A stretch of DNA of 64,000 bases from Magnaporthiopsis rhizophila. Lineage: Eukaryota > Ascomycota > Sordariomycetes > Magnaporthales > Magnaporthaceae. A model generated the notes under the pieces. It was not told where the DNA came from. It saw nothing but the letters and a program-made list of their open reading frames with translations, and searched no databases. The number at the start of each line of letters is the position of its first letter. Positions within the stretch are counted from its first letter, which is position 1. Shown here one piece after another: positions 32,472 to 45,487 of the stretch. The position numbers were made by a program, and so were the translations under genes. The stretch spans positions 1 through 64,000 of the forward strand of contig PYSS01000131.1 of NCBI GenBank assembly GCA_003049465.1, in the 5' to 3' direction.

Positions 32472-35400
32472 ATGGAGATTTCGGATTTTGACGAGCCGCC
32501 AGCCAAGAAGCGCCGATTCTTCAGCGACCCGGAGGACGAGAATGGAAACAGCCCGGCGCCGAACCAGGCGGTGGGCCTTACTTTGGACGGAAACCCCGGC
32601 GGGGACCCCTCCCTCAAGCCCCAAGACGATGTCAAGGCCGAGCCTGCTACAACTCCCGAGGAACCTGACGGGTTTGACCGCCAGACATTCGAAGCATTTG
32701 TGGGCAGTGAGGTCAAGCCCGAAATTCTCGCAATCATCCAGCAGCAATGTGGCACCGACATCGAGCGAGCCGTCAACATGTTCTTCGACGGCACATGGAA
32801 AAACTTCAAGCTCAAACCGAAAAGCGCCTCGCTCCCGATCCAGTCCGCCGCGAACAGAAAACCGAACCCAGCGCCTGCGCCTCAACCCGCCAGAGCGGCA
32901 CCAAGGAGGACGTTCCACGCTCGATATGTGGGGGCCTTTGGGGTCGAAGGCTGGGCTACAAGAAGTGGGACGGATCTCTTGAAGCATGGAGACATTGTCA
33001 AGATCGAGAGACAGAAGATTCAGCCCCCCAAACCTCCCACTAAAGGTCGGGGTGCGAGGCTCGGTGCGCCCCCGGCGGTTGGGCTCCGGGTCAGCGCCGC
33101 TGCGGCTAAGCGGGTGGATGTCATCGTCCGCTTCACCGACAGAAAGGGCACCGAGATTGGGCGCCTGGCCAAGGACACTGCCAACTGGGTGTCGACGCTG
33201 ATAGACCAGCGCATCTGCAAGTTCGAGGGCACCTGCGTTTACTCCCCTGAGCGGCTGCGGACCAACGACACGGTTTTCATCCAGCTGCGCTGCTCTCTTC
33301 TGCAGGAGGCTTTCGAGAAGCGGTCGTTCAGGGTGGCTGACAATCGTGTCACGGGCATGTTTGAAGAGCAGGAGTCGCAAGAGGAGCGCGATCTTCGCCT
33401 CCGACAAGTCGCTCTTGTTCGTCTCTTCCAGGAGATCAACCTGATGCCCAGCAAGGCTCACGCCACGGCGGCGAAAGACTCGCGCGAGGGCCTGCTTGAA
33501 GCTGCAGAGATGGCCGAGCAGAAACAAAAGCAAGCTCAGCAGACCTCGCATGGCGAAAACCAGGACTCTGGGGCATCCTCAGATACCGAGGACGGCAAGG
33601 AGCTAGAGCAGGATCAGCTCGATGCGCTATACAAGAAGGCGCAGTCTTTCGACTTCAACACGCCCGAGGCCGAGCCCGCTGACAGTTTCGCCATGGAACT
33701 TCGCCCCTATCAAAAACAGTCGCTGCATTGGATGCTTTCGAAAGAGAGAGACGAAGGCAGCGCGGACAGGGAGGTTTCCATGCATCCTCTGTGGGAAGAG
33801 TACCAGTGGCCAACCAAAGACTTTGACGACCGCGATGTCCCACAAACGGCCGATCAGCCCAACTTCTACATCAACCCATACTCTGGCGAGCTGTCATTGG
33901 AATTTCCGGCACAGGAACAGCATTGCCTGGGCGGTATTCTTGCAGACGAGATGGGCCTCGGCAAGACGATCCAGATGCTGAGCCTGATACACACGCACAA
34001 GTCCAAGACCGCCATTGAAGCTCGCAGGGCACCGGGTGATGTTGTGAGCATCAATAGCCTCCAGCGCATGCCAGCATCCGGCTTTAGGATTGTTCCTGCT
34101 CCCTGCACAACGCTTGTGATTGCACCCATGTCGCTGCTGTCGCAGTGGCAGAGCGAGACTGAAAAGGCATCCAAAGAAGGGACGGTGAAGTCAATGCTTT
34201 ACTACGGTAGCGAAAAGAACGTCGACCTCCAGGCGCTGTGCTCTAACCCAGCAACGGCCCCCGACGTGCTCATCACGAGCTACGGCGTCGTCCTCTCCGA
34301 GTTCAGCCAGATTGCGGCGAGGAACTCGAACCGGGACGGCCATCGCGGCTTGTTCTCAGTTCATTTCTTCCGTGTCATCCTGGACGAGGCTCACAACATC
34401 AAGAACCGCCAGTCCAAGACGGCCAAGGCCTGCTATGATCTCTGCACTGACCATAGATGGGTACTGACCGGGACGCCGATCGTTAACCGGCTGGAGGACC
34501 TGTTCAGTCTAGTCCGTTTCCTGCGCGTTGAGCCATGGAGCAATTTCTCCTTCTGGAGGACCTTTATCACGGTGCCTTTCGAGTCCAAGAACTTTATGCG
34601 CGCTCTTGACGTTGTGCAAACCGTTTTGGAGCCTCTTGTAATGAGGCGGACCAAAGACATGAGGACCCCGTCTGGTGAACTGTAAGTCGCCCCGCCAGAC
34701 TTCTCTCCTGAGTGGGTAGTGTTCCAACTAACACACTAGTCATAAATAGCCTGGTACCCCTCCCGCCCAAGACGATCGAGATTGTCAACGTGGAGCTTTC
34801 CGAGCAGGAGCGTGCCGTCTATGACCACATCATCCAGCGAGCAAGAAACACATTCCAGGAGAATGTCGAGGCCGGCACCGTCATGAAGGCGTACACGAGC
34901 ATATTCCTCCAGATCCTGCGGCTCCGGCAATCGTGCTGCCATCCGATCCTGGTTAGGAATCAGGACGTCGTCGCGGACGAGGACGTGGCGGGCGCTGCAG
35001 CGGACGCGGCGGCGGGCCTGGCCGACGACATGGACCTGCATTCGCTGATCGAGCGCTTCACGGCCAGCACGGACGACCCGGCCGACGCAAACGCCTTTGG
35101 GGCGCACGTCATGGAGCAGATCCGCGACGAGGCCGTTAGCGAATGCCCCATCTGCTCCGAGGAGCCCATGATCGAGCAGACGGTGACGGGCTGCTGGCAC
35201 TCGGCCTGCAAGAAGTGCATCCTCGACTACATCAAGCACCAGACGGACCGCCACATTATTCCGCGCTGCGTCCACTGCCGCGAGCCCATCAACGCGCGCG
35301 ACCTGTTCGAGGTGGTCCGGTACGACGCAGGCGAGGACGACAGCGGCGGCGTGCCTGATGCATTTCGACCACAGCAGCAGCAGCCGTCGCCGGGTACAGC

Positions 35401-36080
35401 ACGCATCAGCCTGCAGCGGCTCGGCGTCAAGGACTCGTCGACCAAGGTGGTGACGCTGATCAAGCATCTGCGCGAGCTGCGGCGCGAGCACCCGCGCATG
35501 AAGTCGGTCGTCTTCAGCCAATTCACGTCGTTCCTGTCGCTCATCGAGCCGGCGCTGGCGCGGGCGCGCGTGCGCTTCCTCCGGCTCGACGGCACCATGG
35601 CTCAAAAGGCGCGCGCCGCCGTCCTCGACGAGTTCCGCAGCTCGGACCGCTTCACGGTGCTGCTGCTCAGCCTGCGCGCCGGCGGCGTCGGCCTCAACCT
35701 CGTCGACGCCAAACGCGTCTACATGATGGACCCCTGGTGGAGCTTCGCCGTCGAGTCCCAGGCCATCGACCGCGTCCACCGCATGGGCCAGGACCAGGAG
35801 GTCAAGGTGTACAGACTCATCGTCACGGGGAGCGTCGAGGAGAGGATGCTGCGGGTTCAGGACCGGAAGAAGTTTATGTGAGTTGTTTGACCCCTTTCTT
35901 TTGTTTTTTTTTATTTTTTATTTTTTTTATTTTTATTATTATTTTCATGGTGATCACGCACATAAAGCTCTGCTGACGCTTTGACTATCCCACGCTTCTA
36001 GTGCAACTTCGCTAGGCATGATGACAGATGAGGAAAAGAAGCTGGCGAGGATCGAGGACATCAAGGAGCTTTTGAGCTGA
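32472..36080 (+). CDS. RAD5: DNA repair helicase/ubiquitin ligase RAD5
   Basis: Exons 32472-34681, 34750-35877 and 36002-36080 (introns 68 and 124 bp) give 1138 residues. Order: N-terminal EPPAKKRRFF nuclear-type basic motif. Then a UBA-like IVGS/AFVGSEVKPEILAIIQQQ segment near residues 75-110. HIRAN domain from about 150 (RYVGAFGVEGWATRSG, HGDIVKIERQKIQPP). SNF2 ATPase with Walker A DEMGLGKT (about 491-499), DEAH-box LDEAHNIKN, and LTGTPIVN. C3HC4-type RING inserted between helicase lobes (CPICSEEP...CWHSACKKCI...CVHC, about 867-915). Lobe 2 is VVFSQFTSFL, RLDGTMAQKAR, GGVGLNLVDAK and AIDRVHRMGQ. The C-terminus is IATSLGMMTDEEKK. Role by family: E3 for PCNA polyubiquitination in error-free post-replication repair and fork regression, in the nucleus. 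Length and order are normal for Rad5. The start is the first ATG before the conserved N-terminus. Confidence 0.96.
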
Positions 36081-36954
36081 GCTGAACCAGCTTGGCGACA
36101 AACACGACAAGTACGAATTATGACCAAGGACAATGGAGGAGGTGAAACAAATAATTTTAGCATCAGCAAGACGGAGGACGATGACGAGCATTTTCCGCAT
36201 AGCAACTGTATTTAAAAGCCTTGCAACGACCGACGGGGCTTGACTTTGTGAACGATCAACAGCACAGCATAGACATCCAATATAGCAACGACCCAAAGCA
36301 TGCAGCACTCTAAAGAGCCTACGTAGTCAAGGCGAATTGATCTACCCATGTACTTTCACATTTATTGAAACTCACAAACTTGTGTAGGAATAGCAATTTA
36401 TTTTCGTTAATCCCACGCCAATGAAGACAAAAACGAACGTGGGTAATACAGAGAAAACACCCTTCAACCCCAAAGACAAGCTTGATACAAAGAAGCCTTT
36501 CCTTCCCAGAATGACCGACATGTCTCTTCCAAGCCCATCAACCCCAAGACCCGTCCAAGGAAAGAACGAATAATGCGAGCCAGGCAGAGCCGAGCCGCTG
36601 TGAAAGGATTGCTTTTTTTTTTTTTTTTTTTTTTTTTGGCCGACAAAGAGTACGGTGAGACGAGAGTTATCCAATCTGTTGTCGTCTCCCTTTTGCCCGT
36701 CCCTGCCATCGCATTTTCGTGTTTCGCCGTACACAAATCAATACAAATGCGTACAGAACTGTGACCCCAGGTCAAACAGTACAACACAGAAATGAACAGA
36801 GACAGCAAAAGAGATAGAGGTAATAATAGCGCATACAGAAAAGAAGTCAGGACAGACAAAAACAAAAACAAAAAGCAGAAGACGACATTTGAACATTCAG
36901 ATCAAGATAAACAGTACAACACTTAGCCGTCGGGCCTGCGCACAAGGCCGCACT
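36081..36954. other. Convergent intergenic region with T25 tract
   Basis: Lies between the 3' ends of RAD5 (plus) and the Zn2Cys6 gene (minus). It contains an uninterrupted T25 at 36613-36637 and is A-rich around 36780-36880. No coding sequence is seen. Confidence 0.6.
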
Positions 36955-39379
36955 TTAGCGGTACCTCCTCAAGAGGACATGGTCGGCGTTCTCAAAGTTG
37001 GTGCGAGAAAAGGCCTTGCGAACCACATTGGCCACCTCGGGCAGCCCATCGACGGGACGGACATCGTGGCCGCAGTGGCCGAGCCCGATGGATGCCAGGG
37101 TGGTGAGCACCTGAGGTCGGCTGGCGGGCAGGCAGCCGGTCAGCCAGCTGAGAATGCGCAGCTGGCTCGTGAAGCGGACGTCTCCCGGCAGCAGCATGGG
37201 CGGGTTCGTCTTGACAACATTGAGTGGGCTCTGGGGCTCCGCCGGCGCCGTGCGTTGAGGGAATCCTCCTTTGCCGCCGACGAATGTGGCCGAGGATGGA
37301 GGAGTGGGCAGCTTCGATCCCGATGTTGTAGGAGTGCCATCAGTGAAGACAGAGTCATGATGGTGTTTCTCTTGCTGCTGCTGCTGCGGCTGGTGGCCAT
37401 GATGATGCTGCGATGGGCCTTCCAGCGGCGGGGATCGCGGCAACTGCGGCTGCGGTGGAGACGACGGAAGCAAAGGCAGGGACCTGACGTATAGAGGCTG
37501 ATCAGGGCCCACCTCCTGATCTTGGCTGTGCTGCGGGCTCTCATTGCCCAGGTCCCTCTCGGGCGAGGGCGAGGGCGACACGGGGATAAGGGTCACGGGG
37601 CTTGCGTCCGACGGCGAGATCCTGACCGGGGCGATGGCAATGCGGGCGGCGGTGAAGTTCCACGACATATCTGGGTTCTGAACGCTCACGTGCATGACGT
37701 CGGCGTCGGATTCCGGGACCGTGTCGCACATGTCGGCAAGTTTGGAGGTGCAGCACGTGCACGTGGTAGAGAAGGACGAGTTGTAAAAGTCGATATTGGT
37801 GTGCGAGATGGCGGCACCCGTCAGGTACTTTGTCAGGCGGGCGGTCCAGATAAGCACAGTCGTGTAGAGCGTCACCTCCTGCATGAGCGTGAAGGTGGCC
37901 TGGTCTCGCTGCAGGAAGGCCGGTGGCGGGATACTGGAGCTGTTGAGCACCGAATAATCGTACAAGTCGGGACCCGCGAAGCCCATGATGCCGGGGCGGT
38001 ACTGGTCGTCGTCGGTCAGGTTGAAGGCCCAGGCGAGCGCCTTGGACGCCTTTTCCGGGTGCGCGGCTTCCCATTCTATGCGCCAGTTTGCAAGCTTCTC
38101 CTTGAGCTCCTCGACGCGTCGCTGCAGGGACGGGACGACATCGGGGTCCTCAGCGCGCTCAGTCGGGAAGCCATTGTTGTACCACATTATGCGAGCGCCC
38201 ATGAGGTTCAGAACTCCCGAAATCACGGTCGGTATTTCGGTCATCAGGTCCAGCAGCTTGCTAGTCCAGGTTTTGAGATGAGGCGTCTTGGCCCAAGGAA
38301 CCGTCTTCCACTCATCCTTGGCCAGGAACGACGGTGTCCGGCGGACAATGCTGTTTGAGATCTGGAGAGGAGGATGGGGAAAAAGTCAGAACCAAGCATC
38401 GAGTTGGCGCGATTTGGATACGAGGGGGCATGGGCGCACCATTGTCAGACGGCAAGAGTCAAAGACGGGCAGAAGTGATGGCGACTGGAAGTACTCGGGT
38501 CCACAGTATTCCAGTATACGAGACAGGCCGCGGTGATGCGTGAAACGCAAATCGTTCTCGACCGAGATCTAGAGAAGCGATTTTACATCCTCAGTCAGTC
38601 TAGGCTGGACAACGAGACAGAGAGGAAAAGACGGTGGCAAGCGAAAAGCGTACCAGGTATGAGCCCATGATGGCAATGGGTTTGATCAGGGAGGCGAGCT
38701 CGTCCTTGCTCTGGGTGGACAGCTTGGAGCGCAGCTTGCGGAGCGTGTTGCCATACAGGTGGGCGCCCTGTGATTGCAGGCTCTGGATGTGACGGTCCTT
38801 GCCCAGCAGGCCGTAGGCGAGGGCGCGCAGGCTGTCATGGGCCATGTCGCCGTCGGAGAGGGTGTTGCGGATGCTCGAGTCCTGTAGCAGGATGCTGTGC
38901 ATGTTGATCCAGCCGTACGAGTCGAAAAAGTAGGAGAACGCAATGTCGTCAACAAAGCCAGTCAGGGACAGCTCGGGTGGCGGGGAAACACTGCCGGTGC
39001 GGGAGCCGTGGGCGGCGCCATCAGAGCTGCCGTTGCCCGAGGACTGGCTCTGGGGCCGCAGCCGCTGCCGCTGGTTGGCGGCGGCTTGCTTGGTACGAAC
39101 CAGCTGCTTCTGCTGCTGCTGGCGCTTGCCCTTGGTCATGGGGGCCTCATCGGGGCCAGCGGCAGGGAAGGAGGAGACGGTCTGGATCTTGGCCAGGCGG
39201 GCGGTGCCGGGCTTCGCGCCGGCGACGACCGAGTGGCTCTGGATGCGGAGGACCGTCTCATAGCCCTTGCATTCGTAGCCGGCCTTGATGCAGCGCTCGC
39301 AGGTTGGACGGGCGCGGTCGCATTTGACACGCCGCATGCGGCATGTGTGGCAGTTGCCACTCGTAGGAGCACGTCCCAT
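36955..39379 (-). CDS. Zn2Cys6 fungal transcription factor
   Basis: Minus-strand exons 39379-38654, 38568-38440 and 38361-36955 (introns 85 and 78 bp, all phase 0) give 753 residues. The DNA-binding domain is at the extreme N-terminus: C10-x2-C13-x6-C20-x6-C27-x2-C30-x6-C37, a binuclear zinc cluster of the Gal4 class, with GRAPTSGNCHTCRMRRVKC. A Gln/Lys-rich linker follows. From about residue 140 comes a helical regulatory domain (FSYFFDSYGWINMHSILLQD, DSLRALAYGLLGKDRHIQSL, LIKPIAIMGSYL) of the fungal transcription-factor type 2 class. The Pro/Ser-rich C-terminal third, with poly-Gln and His runs, may be an activation domain. Target genes cannot be inferred: the neighbours do not form a metabolic cluster. 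Confidence 0.92.
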
Positions 39380-42300
39380 GGCGGCGGTTGGCTGTCGTTG
39401 AAGGATGCTAAGTTCGGGAGCTAAGGCGAAGTTGAGGCGAGGGTTGCTATAAAAATGAAAATAAAAAAAGATAAAAAAAAAAAAAATTAAAAAAAAAAAG
39501 AAATGAGCTAGTCAAGGCGGTCGCGGGCTGAAGCAATAGCAGTCCAGACAGAGCAATGATCGCGCGGGGGCTGCTGACAACGCAAATCCGTCCAGCGGCG
39601 TCGGTGCGGTGTCGATGTCGATGTCGAGTCGGTGTCAACGTTGACCGTGCATCGACTGCCGGTTTCGATCGGGATTTGGTTCAAGATCTGGATTGAGGGA
39701 TGCAGCCCTTGGACGAACGACTTGCCAGCTCCAGCCAAATGTGGGTTCCGCTGGAAGCAGTTGATTTGAACGAGACGAGCGACGCCAGACCCCAGGTGTT
39801 TTATCCAGACGGACCAGATCCGTGGCCGAGGGGTCCGAAACTGGGTGCAGGCAAGGGGCTGTCAATCGAGGGGCGGGGGACAATTATGCCCGTCGCCGCT
39901 CGCTTTCCTGATGGGGCCTTTGCTGACATGGTGTGTAGCAGAAGCGCCCGCACTTTATTTTGCTGCAGTGCTGCTCAGCCTGCTTGTTGGCTGAATCCAT
40001 TTCTCGGCCGCGAGCCTACCACCCGTGGCGTATCATTGAACGATCAAATGCTTTGTCAGTGGGTGGCAACTGGTGGCCTTGCGAGCACAGACCACAAAGA
40101 AAACGGCATTGGTGGAGAGCAGAAAGGCTCGATCCGATCGGGAAGGATGGAAGGATGAGAGTGGGTGGCGACAAAGAAGCTGGGCGTTCTGCTGTTGCAT
40201 GCGGGGTCGCTCTTGCCTTTCCTCAATGCTCCATCGCCCGACTCAACATAGCCCCTTGCCAACGTCGGTGTCTCCCTCACGGCATGCAATCAATGGTCGG
40301 AGAAGCTGAAATAGAGCCTGGTCTTTTCTCCGATATCAAGCTGGTTTGATCTTGAACGGGGAAGCCAACCAAGGGTGGCCTGGCCACTGGCAGTTGCCAG
40401 CCGTGCCAGCCAAGACTGAGCCCACCCGCCCTGACTGCATGCTGCAGCTGCTTTTTATGGACGACCAATGGTTGCGCGTATTTTTTTGCTGCTCCACTGC
40501 GCAACGTTTTGCCCCCTGCTGGGCCTTCCGGTCATGTTCGCTCCAGAAATGGACACTGCGCTGAGGCTCGTATCCGACTGCTCGGGAGGTTGGCAAGCAG
40601 ATGGGGAAACCAGCATGTCGGCAGATGGACGACCCCTATTGTCGCGATATCAGATCGACCCTTTGTCGCCTGGGCTTCCGACGAGCGCACTTCAAGAGCA
40701 CGGGCATCTTTCCAAGAAAGACGAAAGCAGGCACATGCGCTCCATGTGACACTGGCGAGAACGGGGCAATCCCGGGAAGGCCCTGGTGGTTGCCCGCAGC
40801 GCTGCTGCTGACATCGCTATCTTTGGCACATGGCAACTGCTGTTGCGCATTTGTTCGCATTTCTGGCCGCATAGGGTCAGCGCTCTGGCACTCGCTTCAT
40901 CCTCCATGATAGGTCCTTTGGAGCATCCCTTCGTCATATCTGCCTCCTCCTTACATACAGCCTACATGTGCAGACAGGAATTTCCATTGGGACAGTGCTT
41001 GCGAGTGGGCAGCGACCCTGCAAATTGCCTCCATACCCTGGACCGATCCTCCTGTCTGTGCCACGCCTGTTACAAAGTGCCAAGATGCGCCCGTCATCGT
41101 GCGTTCCCCGACCACCTGCAGCCACGGCTCACGACGCCACCATTGGCGGGCACCCTCCTGATCTGCCCTCTTTCTTGATTAGCGCCTTTAAGTTTATGAG
41201 TTTATGTGCAATCGCTAGTAAGAACTTGCGCAGATCTCCTCTCTATGACACGACAGCAGTGGCTGCGCCGTGACAACACCAGACGGTGGTCCACCAGTGC
41301 GCGTCTCTTCAGCGAGAGGTCTGGCTGGCATTGTATCATGATCCCGTGAACCTGTCGCCCTTGGTCCTTGGCCTCGCCGACGACGTCATATCACTTCTCG
41401 TCATTACGGCTAGCAAGCCAACTCTCCTTTTCGCAAGAGTCGCCCGGCCGGACCGACCCGACAGGGCTGCGGGAGCCTTAACTGCCAGACCTCATTAGGT
41501 GTCCAGTGGCACAGTTTTATCTGTTTCCGTGCCAGTGAGTAAAGACGGTTCGACAGCTCAGCGTACACGCGCCACACGGCCTTCCGCATGGGTACGCAAC
41601 CCTTGGTGCCCACGCTCCAAATCGTCGCCGGCGGGACCTCATTCTTTGTTTTTTCCGCATCGCTCCGATCACGTCCCCGGACCTTAGGTCGAGACCACGT
41701 TCCAAGAGGGTGTCAGGTCGGATCAGCATCGTTTCTTACAACTCGCCGCTTCGCTTCCGGACGACGACGACGGCGCCGTGTTAGGCTTGCCAGGCCTAGA
41801 ACCTCCTACCCGGAGCGGTGTGACGCCCCTCGATTTCTGTGCTTGGTGAGAGGACGGGACACTTTGCCTGCGAAGCCCGACCTACTTGGGCCCATATGTG
41901 GCTTGGCCCTGGGCACGTGCGTCCTAGGTGCGATTTTTCCGGCAGATCTCGACCTGTTGGGGACGCCGCTGCGGTGGCACAAGCGTGCGCAACTGACGGC
42001 TCATCCGAGAGGCATGTGTGGTACGGAGGACTAAGAAGCACGGAATTGGAGGACAATTCAACGCTTGGCTCGTTTTTTTCTTCTTTCCCGTCCAACCCCA
42101 AGCGCAATCCCCGACAGACAAGAGATCGACATTATGCCAAGCAAACCAGGCCTGCGGTGGGGACCTTGACTCACCTGCGGCGCTAGGTACCTACTTACGA
42201 TATGGAAAGCCGACTTTGACAGGCGCCAAGAATTATTAAACCGCAAAACAAGCCGGCAATAAGTCCGGAAGACGCCTATCACATAATGTCGGGACGCCGT

Positions 42301-42667
42301 CGGTGCTTTACACCAGCAAGCTTCCCTCAGCCGACGTGTTACCCAACCTCCGGCCAGAGAGTCGCCCCCTTTGCGCCCGCATCATGTCATAACTCTTGCC
42401 CGACTGACCATGCGGAATCTATCACCAATGGCAGCGCCGGGTTCATTCGTGTTGGACCCGACGTCACTCAGTCCCTTGGGTGGAGCGAGTGGCCTCTGCG
42501 GCAAGGCAAACTAGGGATATAAAGTCACCTTCGTCAGCCTCAGAAATCTTGTCTGATTCCCCTCGGCACTCGAGCGAGCCAGCTACAGCCATATCACCTT
42601 CATCCAAGTCGCACGGCCCATTAGATCAAAAACATCAAGACTCGTCCAGTTACACGGGCATACTATC
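39380..42667. other. Long intergenic region (3.3 kb)
   Basis: 39420-39500 is A-rich with several poly-A runs just upstream of the Zn2Cys6 gene. Beyond that, many short frames occur on both strands with no consistent coding frame and no recognised domain. Confidence 0.5.
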
Positions 42668-43615
42668 ATGTCAGGCCCAGCCCGTCATCGGCGCTCACCA
42701 ACGCCTTACCCGAGCCGCAGTCGTGATAGACACTCACATCGGCAGACAAATGCTTTGCGGCTTTTGAGCAGGCTTATGGACAATGCACTCCATCGATGTG
42801 GCCTAGCTCACCCAGAGCAAGGGCACAAAGACCAGGAGAAGGCACAGATCCGACGACCGAGTACAGGCTCGGTGCAGCCCCTTCGAGAGAAGCCCTCCCA
42901 CGGCGACATGGCGATGGGGCGCAAAAGCCCAACCGCCGACTCACACGGCCATGTCACTGAGGGCCGATTCCATCGGCTGTTTACAAGCCTGGGTTCCCGC
43001 ATCACCGGCCTCACCTGCATCATTCTAGACGTCGGCTGTATGAGGCCGTCTTCACCTCGCCTTCACCATCGCGGCCGACGTCGTGGGCCCCGGAGCCTCT
43101 TCAGCTTCGGCCGCGGCTCGAGGAGACTCAGGATGAGATCGGTATCCCCACGCAAAAAGGACCGATATCCCCGCGCCGACAGTAAAGACTGGAACCCTCC
43201 GCAACCCCGCAAACGGAGCGCCCAACCAGACGACGCCAGCGACAGGGTACGGGGTCACTCTCACGACTCAGTTTCGGCCCACCGTCGATTACAAGAACAC
43301 CAACGAGAGACGCTCCGCGCCGGTCTGGAGGAGCTCCAGGCGGACATGCGCCTGACCCAGGCGACCATGCGACTAAAAGGCGGTCACCATTGTCCCAATG
43401 ATGCCTCGACAGCTGCGGCCATGACCACGTTTGCCGAGCAGATCGACCGCCTCGTCGACATGGCCTCGGGTGTCGATGGCCACGGACCATCGGCTCGAGA
43501 CAGCACGGCAAGCGACAGTGGAAGTAACCGAGAAAGATGGGGGCAATGGGGACGCGGCGGATCGATCAGGTGGGACGACCGGGCGACCGTCTCGTCATCC
43601 AGCGAGCGCAGGTAG
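42668..43615 (+). CDS. Hypothetical basic, Arg/Ser/His-rich protein
   Basis: The ATG at 42668 opens a frame of 315 residues. The first half is Arg/Ser/His-rich and disordered (GPARHRRSPTPYPSRSRDRH). Around residues 215-270 there is a convincing helical part (REHQ-like LQEHQRETLRAGLEELQADM, then MTTFAEQIDRLVDMASG) that could form a coiled coil. A short unlike segment around residues 115-135 (LTCIILDVGCMRPSS) may be an unrecognised intron. An overlapping frame upstream (42480-42670) has similar Ser-rich content and might be a 5' exon. No family is recognised. Confidence 0.45.
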   Translation: MSGPARHRRSPTPYPSRSRDRHSHRQTNALRLLSRLMDNALHRCGLAHPEQGHKDQEKAQIRRPSTGSVQPLREKPSHGDMAMGRKSPTADSHGHVTEGRFHRLFTSLGSRITGLTCIILDVGCMRPSSPRLHHRGRRRGPRSLFSFGRGSRRLRMRSVSPRKKDRYPRADSKDWNPPQPRKRSAQPDDASDRVRGHSHDSVSAHRRLQEHQRETLRAGLEELQADMRLTQATMRLKGGHHCPNDASTAAAMTTFAEQIDRLVDMASGVDGHGPSARDSTASDSGSNRERWGQWGRGGSIRWDDRATVSSSSERR

Positions 43616-45049
43616 CGCAAGGGCATGCACCGGCGCTACCTGATTGAGCCAAGACGAGAGCGAAGTCGACGAGTCCCAAGGGTCTACCTAGGTAGACCCT
43701 TAACAAGGCTCGCGCTGCTATCCACTGGAAGAGCAGGCTACGTCATTGGGCTTGAAGCATGGAGGGGCCGGCCACGCCGAAAGTGGCTCGTTCCTCTCAC
43801 GATCATCGCTCGGGCCGAGACGGATGGAGGGCTCTTTTTTTTTTTTTGGTTTGATTGACGCCCTGCCCCTGGGGCGTCGACCGATGTCAGGCGGTTTAGC
43901 GCTGGTAGTGGAATAAGGCAAGAAAAAAAAAAGGGCAAGGCGAAACCTCGTGGCCGCAACGCATGCCACGTTTCCCAGAGCGGGGCGAGATTGCGCAGGC
44001 AGATTGATGGATGGCCGAGGGGGATGGAGAAAAAAATGGATATGAGGATGCCGCCATTACCGCGTCGCGCGGCTTTTGGATTGTACAACATGCTGCTGCT
44101 CGGAACGGCATGTGAGATGGCGAGATTTGATTGCATTTACGAAGACAAGATGGGAGCTGGACTGGATTTATTTTCTGGGGTTGTTCTGCGATTTGATGTG
44201 CCTCCCTTTCCCCGCCTTGGAGACGGAAACGGCTAGGAAGGACGACCAACAATGCGCGCCAATCCAGAGCGTCGGGCGCCAGGTGATGCCCAACGAAACA
44301 TGGAGGACATTTTGTTATGGATTGGCACGGATGCGAAGGTTAGCCTTTGGGCCTGAATCTCCAGAGGCAGAATTCAGCCGGACACTTTTGTGCTTTTTCC
44401 TTTCCAGTATGCTCAATCCACTCGTGTTGCCATCGCGGAGTCAAAGGCGGCGGCCACTTGGTAGAAAACGATCAACATTGTCTGTCAATTATCACTGTAG
44501 GGTGAATCCAATGGAAATGTGTTCCTGCCGTAGTAAGTGAAGCCACGGACAACAAGCAAACAAACGGACAATCCGATAAGCACGAAAATAGCGAAAAAGA
44601 CGGCGTGAGCACGTAATTAATATCTCCTCCAAGATCCCACTCAACCACTTTTAGTACAATGCCTTCGGTACGCCAAAAACTCCTGCTGCTGCCAGAGCAT
44701 TGTCCGATGAGATGCAATATCTTGAACCCTGGCAGTGAAACCGCAACTCCGGCGGGAAAATGAAATTTTGTAAGTGGTAAAGAGGTAGAGACCGCTGTTC
44801 TTCAATCACGTTGCCGGCGATTGCTCTGTTCGTAGTATACCCTCTGCGTGCTGTCAATCCGCCTGCGCCATCGTTAGTTAAGGAGACCTGTTTGTTCAGG
44901 GGCTCAAAGACTCACTGTATCCGAGATGCGTAACCGTGGAAGCAATGATCAAAGCTCAACCAACTCCTAGATCCAGCAGAAAAAGAGCACGGGAGGTGAT
45001 AGAGCACCCAGGGCCGGCCGCGAACATAACATCGGCCCCTTTTTCCCGG
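43616..45049. other. Intergenic
   Basis: Nothing coding is supported. There is a T12 run near 43836 and an A-rich run near 43922. Confidence 0.5.
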
Positions 45050-45487
45050 TCATGCCGCCGGCGGCGGATCCGCAGGAGCGGCGGGGGCGGCGTCGGACGA
45101 GCTGCCCGTGGACTTACGGTGGCGACGGCGGTGGTGGTGCTTCCTGCGGCGGCCGAGGGGGCGGAAATAGTACAGGAACCAGAAGACGAGCGCGATGAAG
45201 GCGACCAGCAGGATGCCGACCACGATGCCGACCATGGCGTTGACGCTGAGCGGGCCGGGGTCTTGCCGCCGCCGCAGTGTCTGTGACTGCGGCGGCGGCA
45301 GCTGTGATGGGGTTGGTGATGTTGGGGAACCTGGAGAGGAGAAAGGAGAAGATGGCGAAGAAGAAGAAGAAGCCCAGATGATGTTGGCAACGGAGGAAAG
45401 GGCGCCTCGGAGCCACGCTGGCGTCTCAATGGCAATAGAGATGGGCTCTGCCGCATCCCGGCGGCTTGGCGGGTATGGTATATGCAT
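45050..45487 (-). CDS. Small single-pass membrane protein
   Basis: The minus-strand ATG at 45487 opens 145 codons. An N-terminal polar part (about 40 residues with AWLRGALSSVANIIW) and a Ser/Pro-rich stretch lead to one strong transmembrane helix, MVGIVVGILLVAFIALVFWF (about residues 85-108). A very basic cluster follows (RRRKHHHRRRHRKS) and then an Ala/Pro/Ser tail. By the positive-inside rule the C-terminus is cytosolic. No signal peptide is clear, so it could be a tail-proximal anchored protein. Many fungi have such small Ser/Pro-rich membrane proteins, but I do not recognise a family. The opposite strand is open but compositionally unlike a protein. Confidence 0.55.
   Translation of the reverse strand: MHIPYPPSRRDAAEPISIAIETPAWLRGALSSVANIIWASSSSSPSSPFSSPGSPTSPTPSQLPPPQSQTLRRRQDPGPLSVNAMVGIVVGILLVAFIALVFWFLYYFRPLGRRRKHHHRRRHRKSTGSSSDAAPAAPADPPPAA

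Noticed and set aside
34736..35779. 347-codon minus-strand frame
   Set aside because: Antisense shadow of the RAD5 RING and helicase region.
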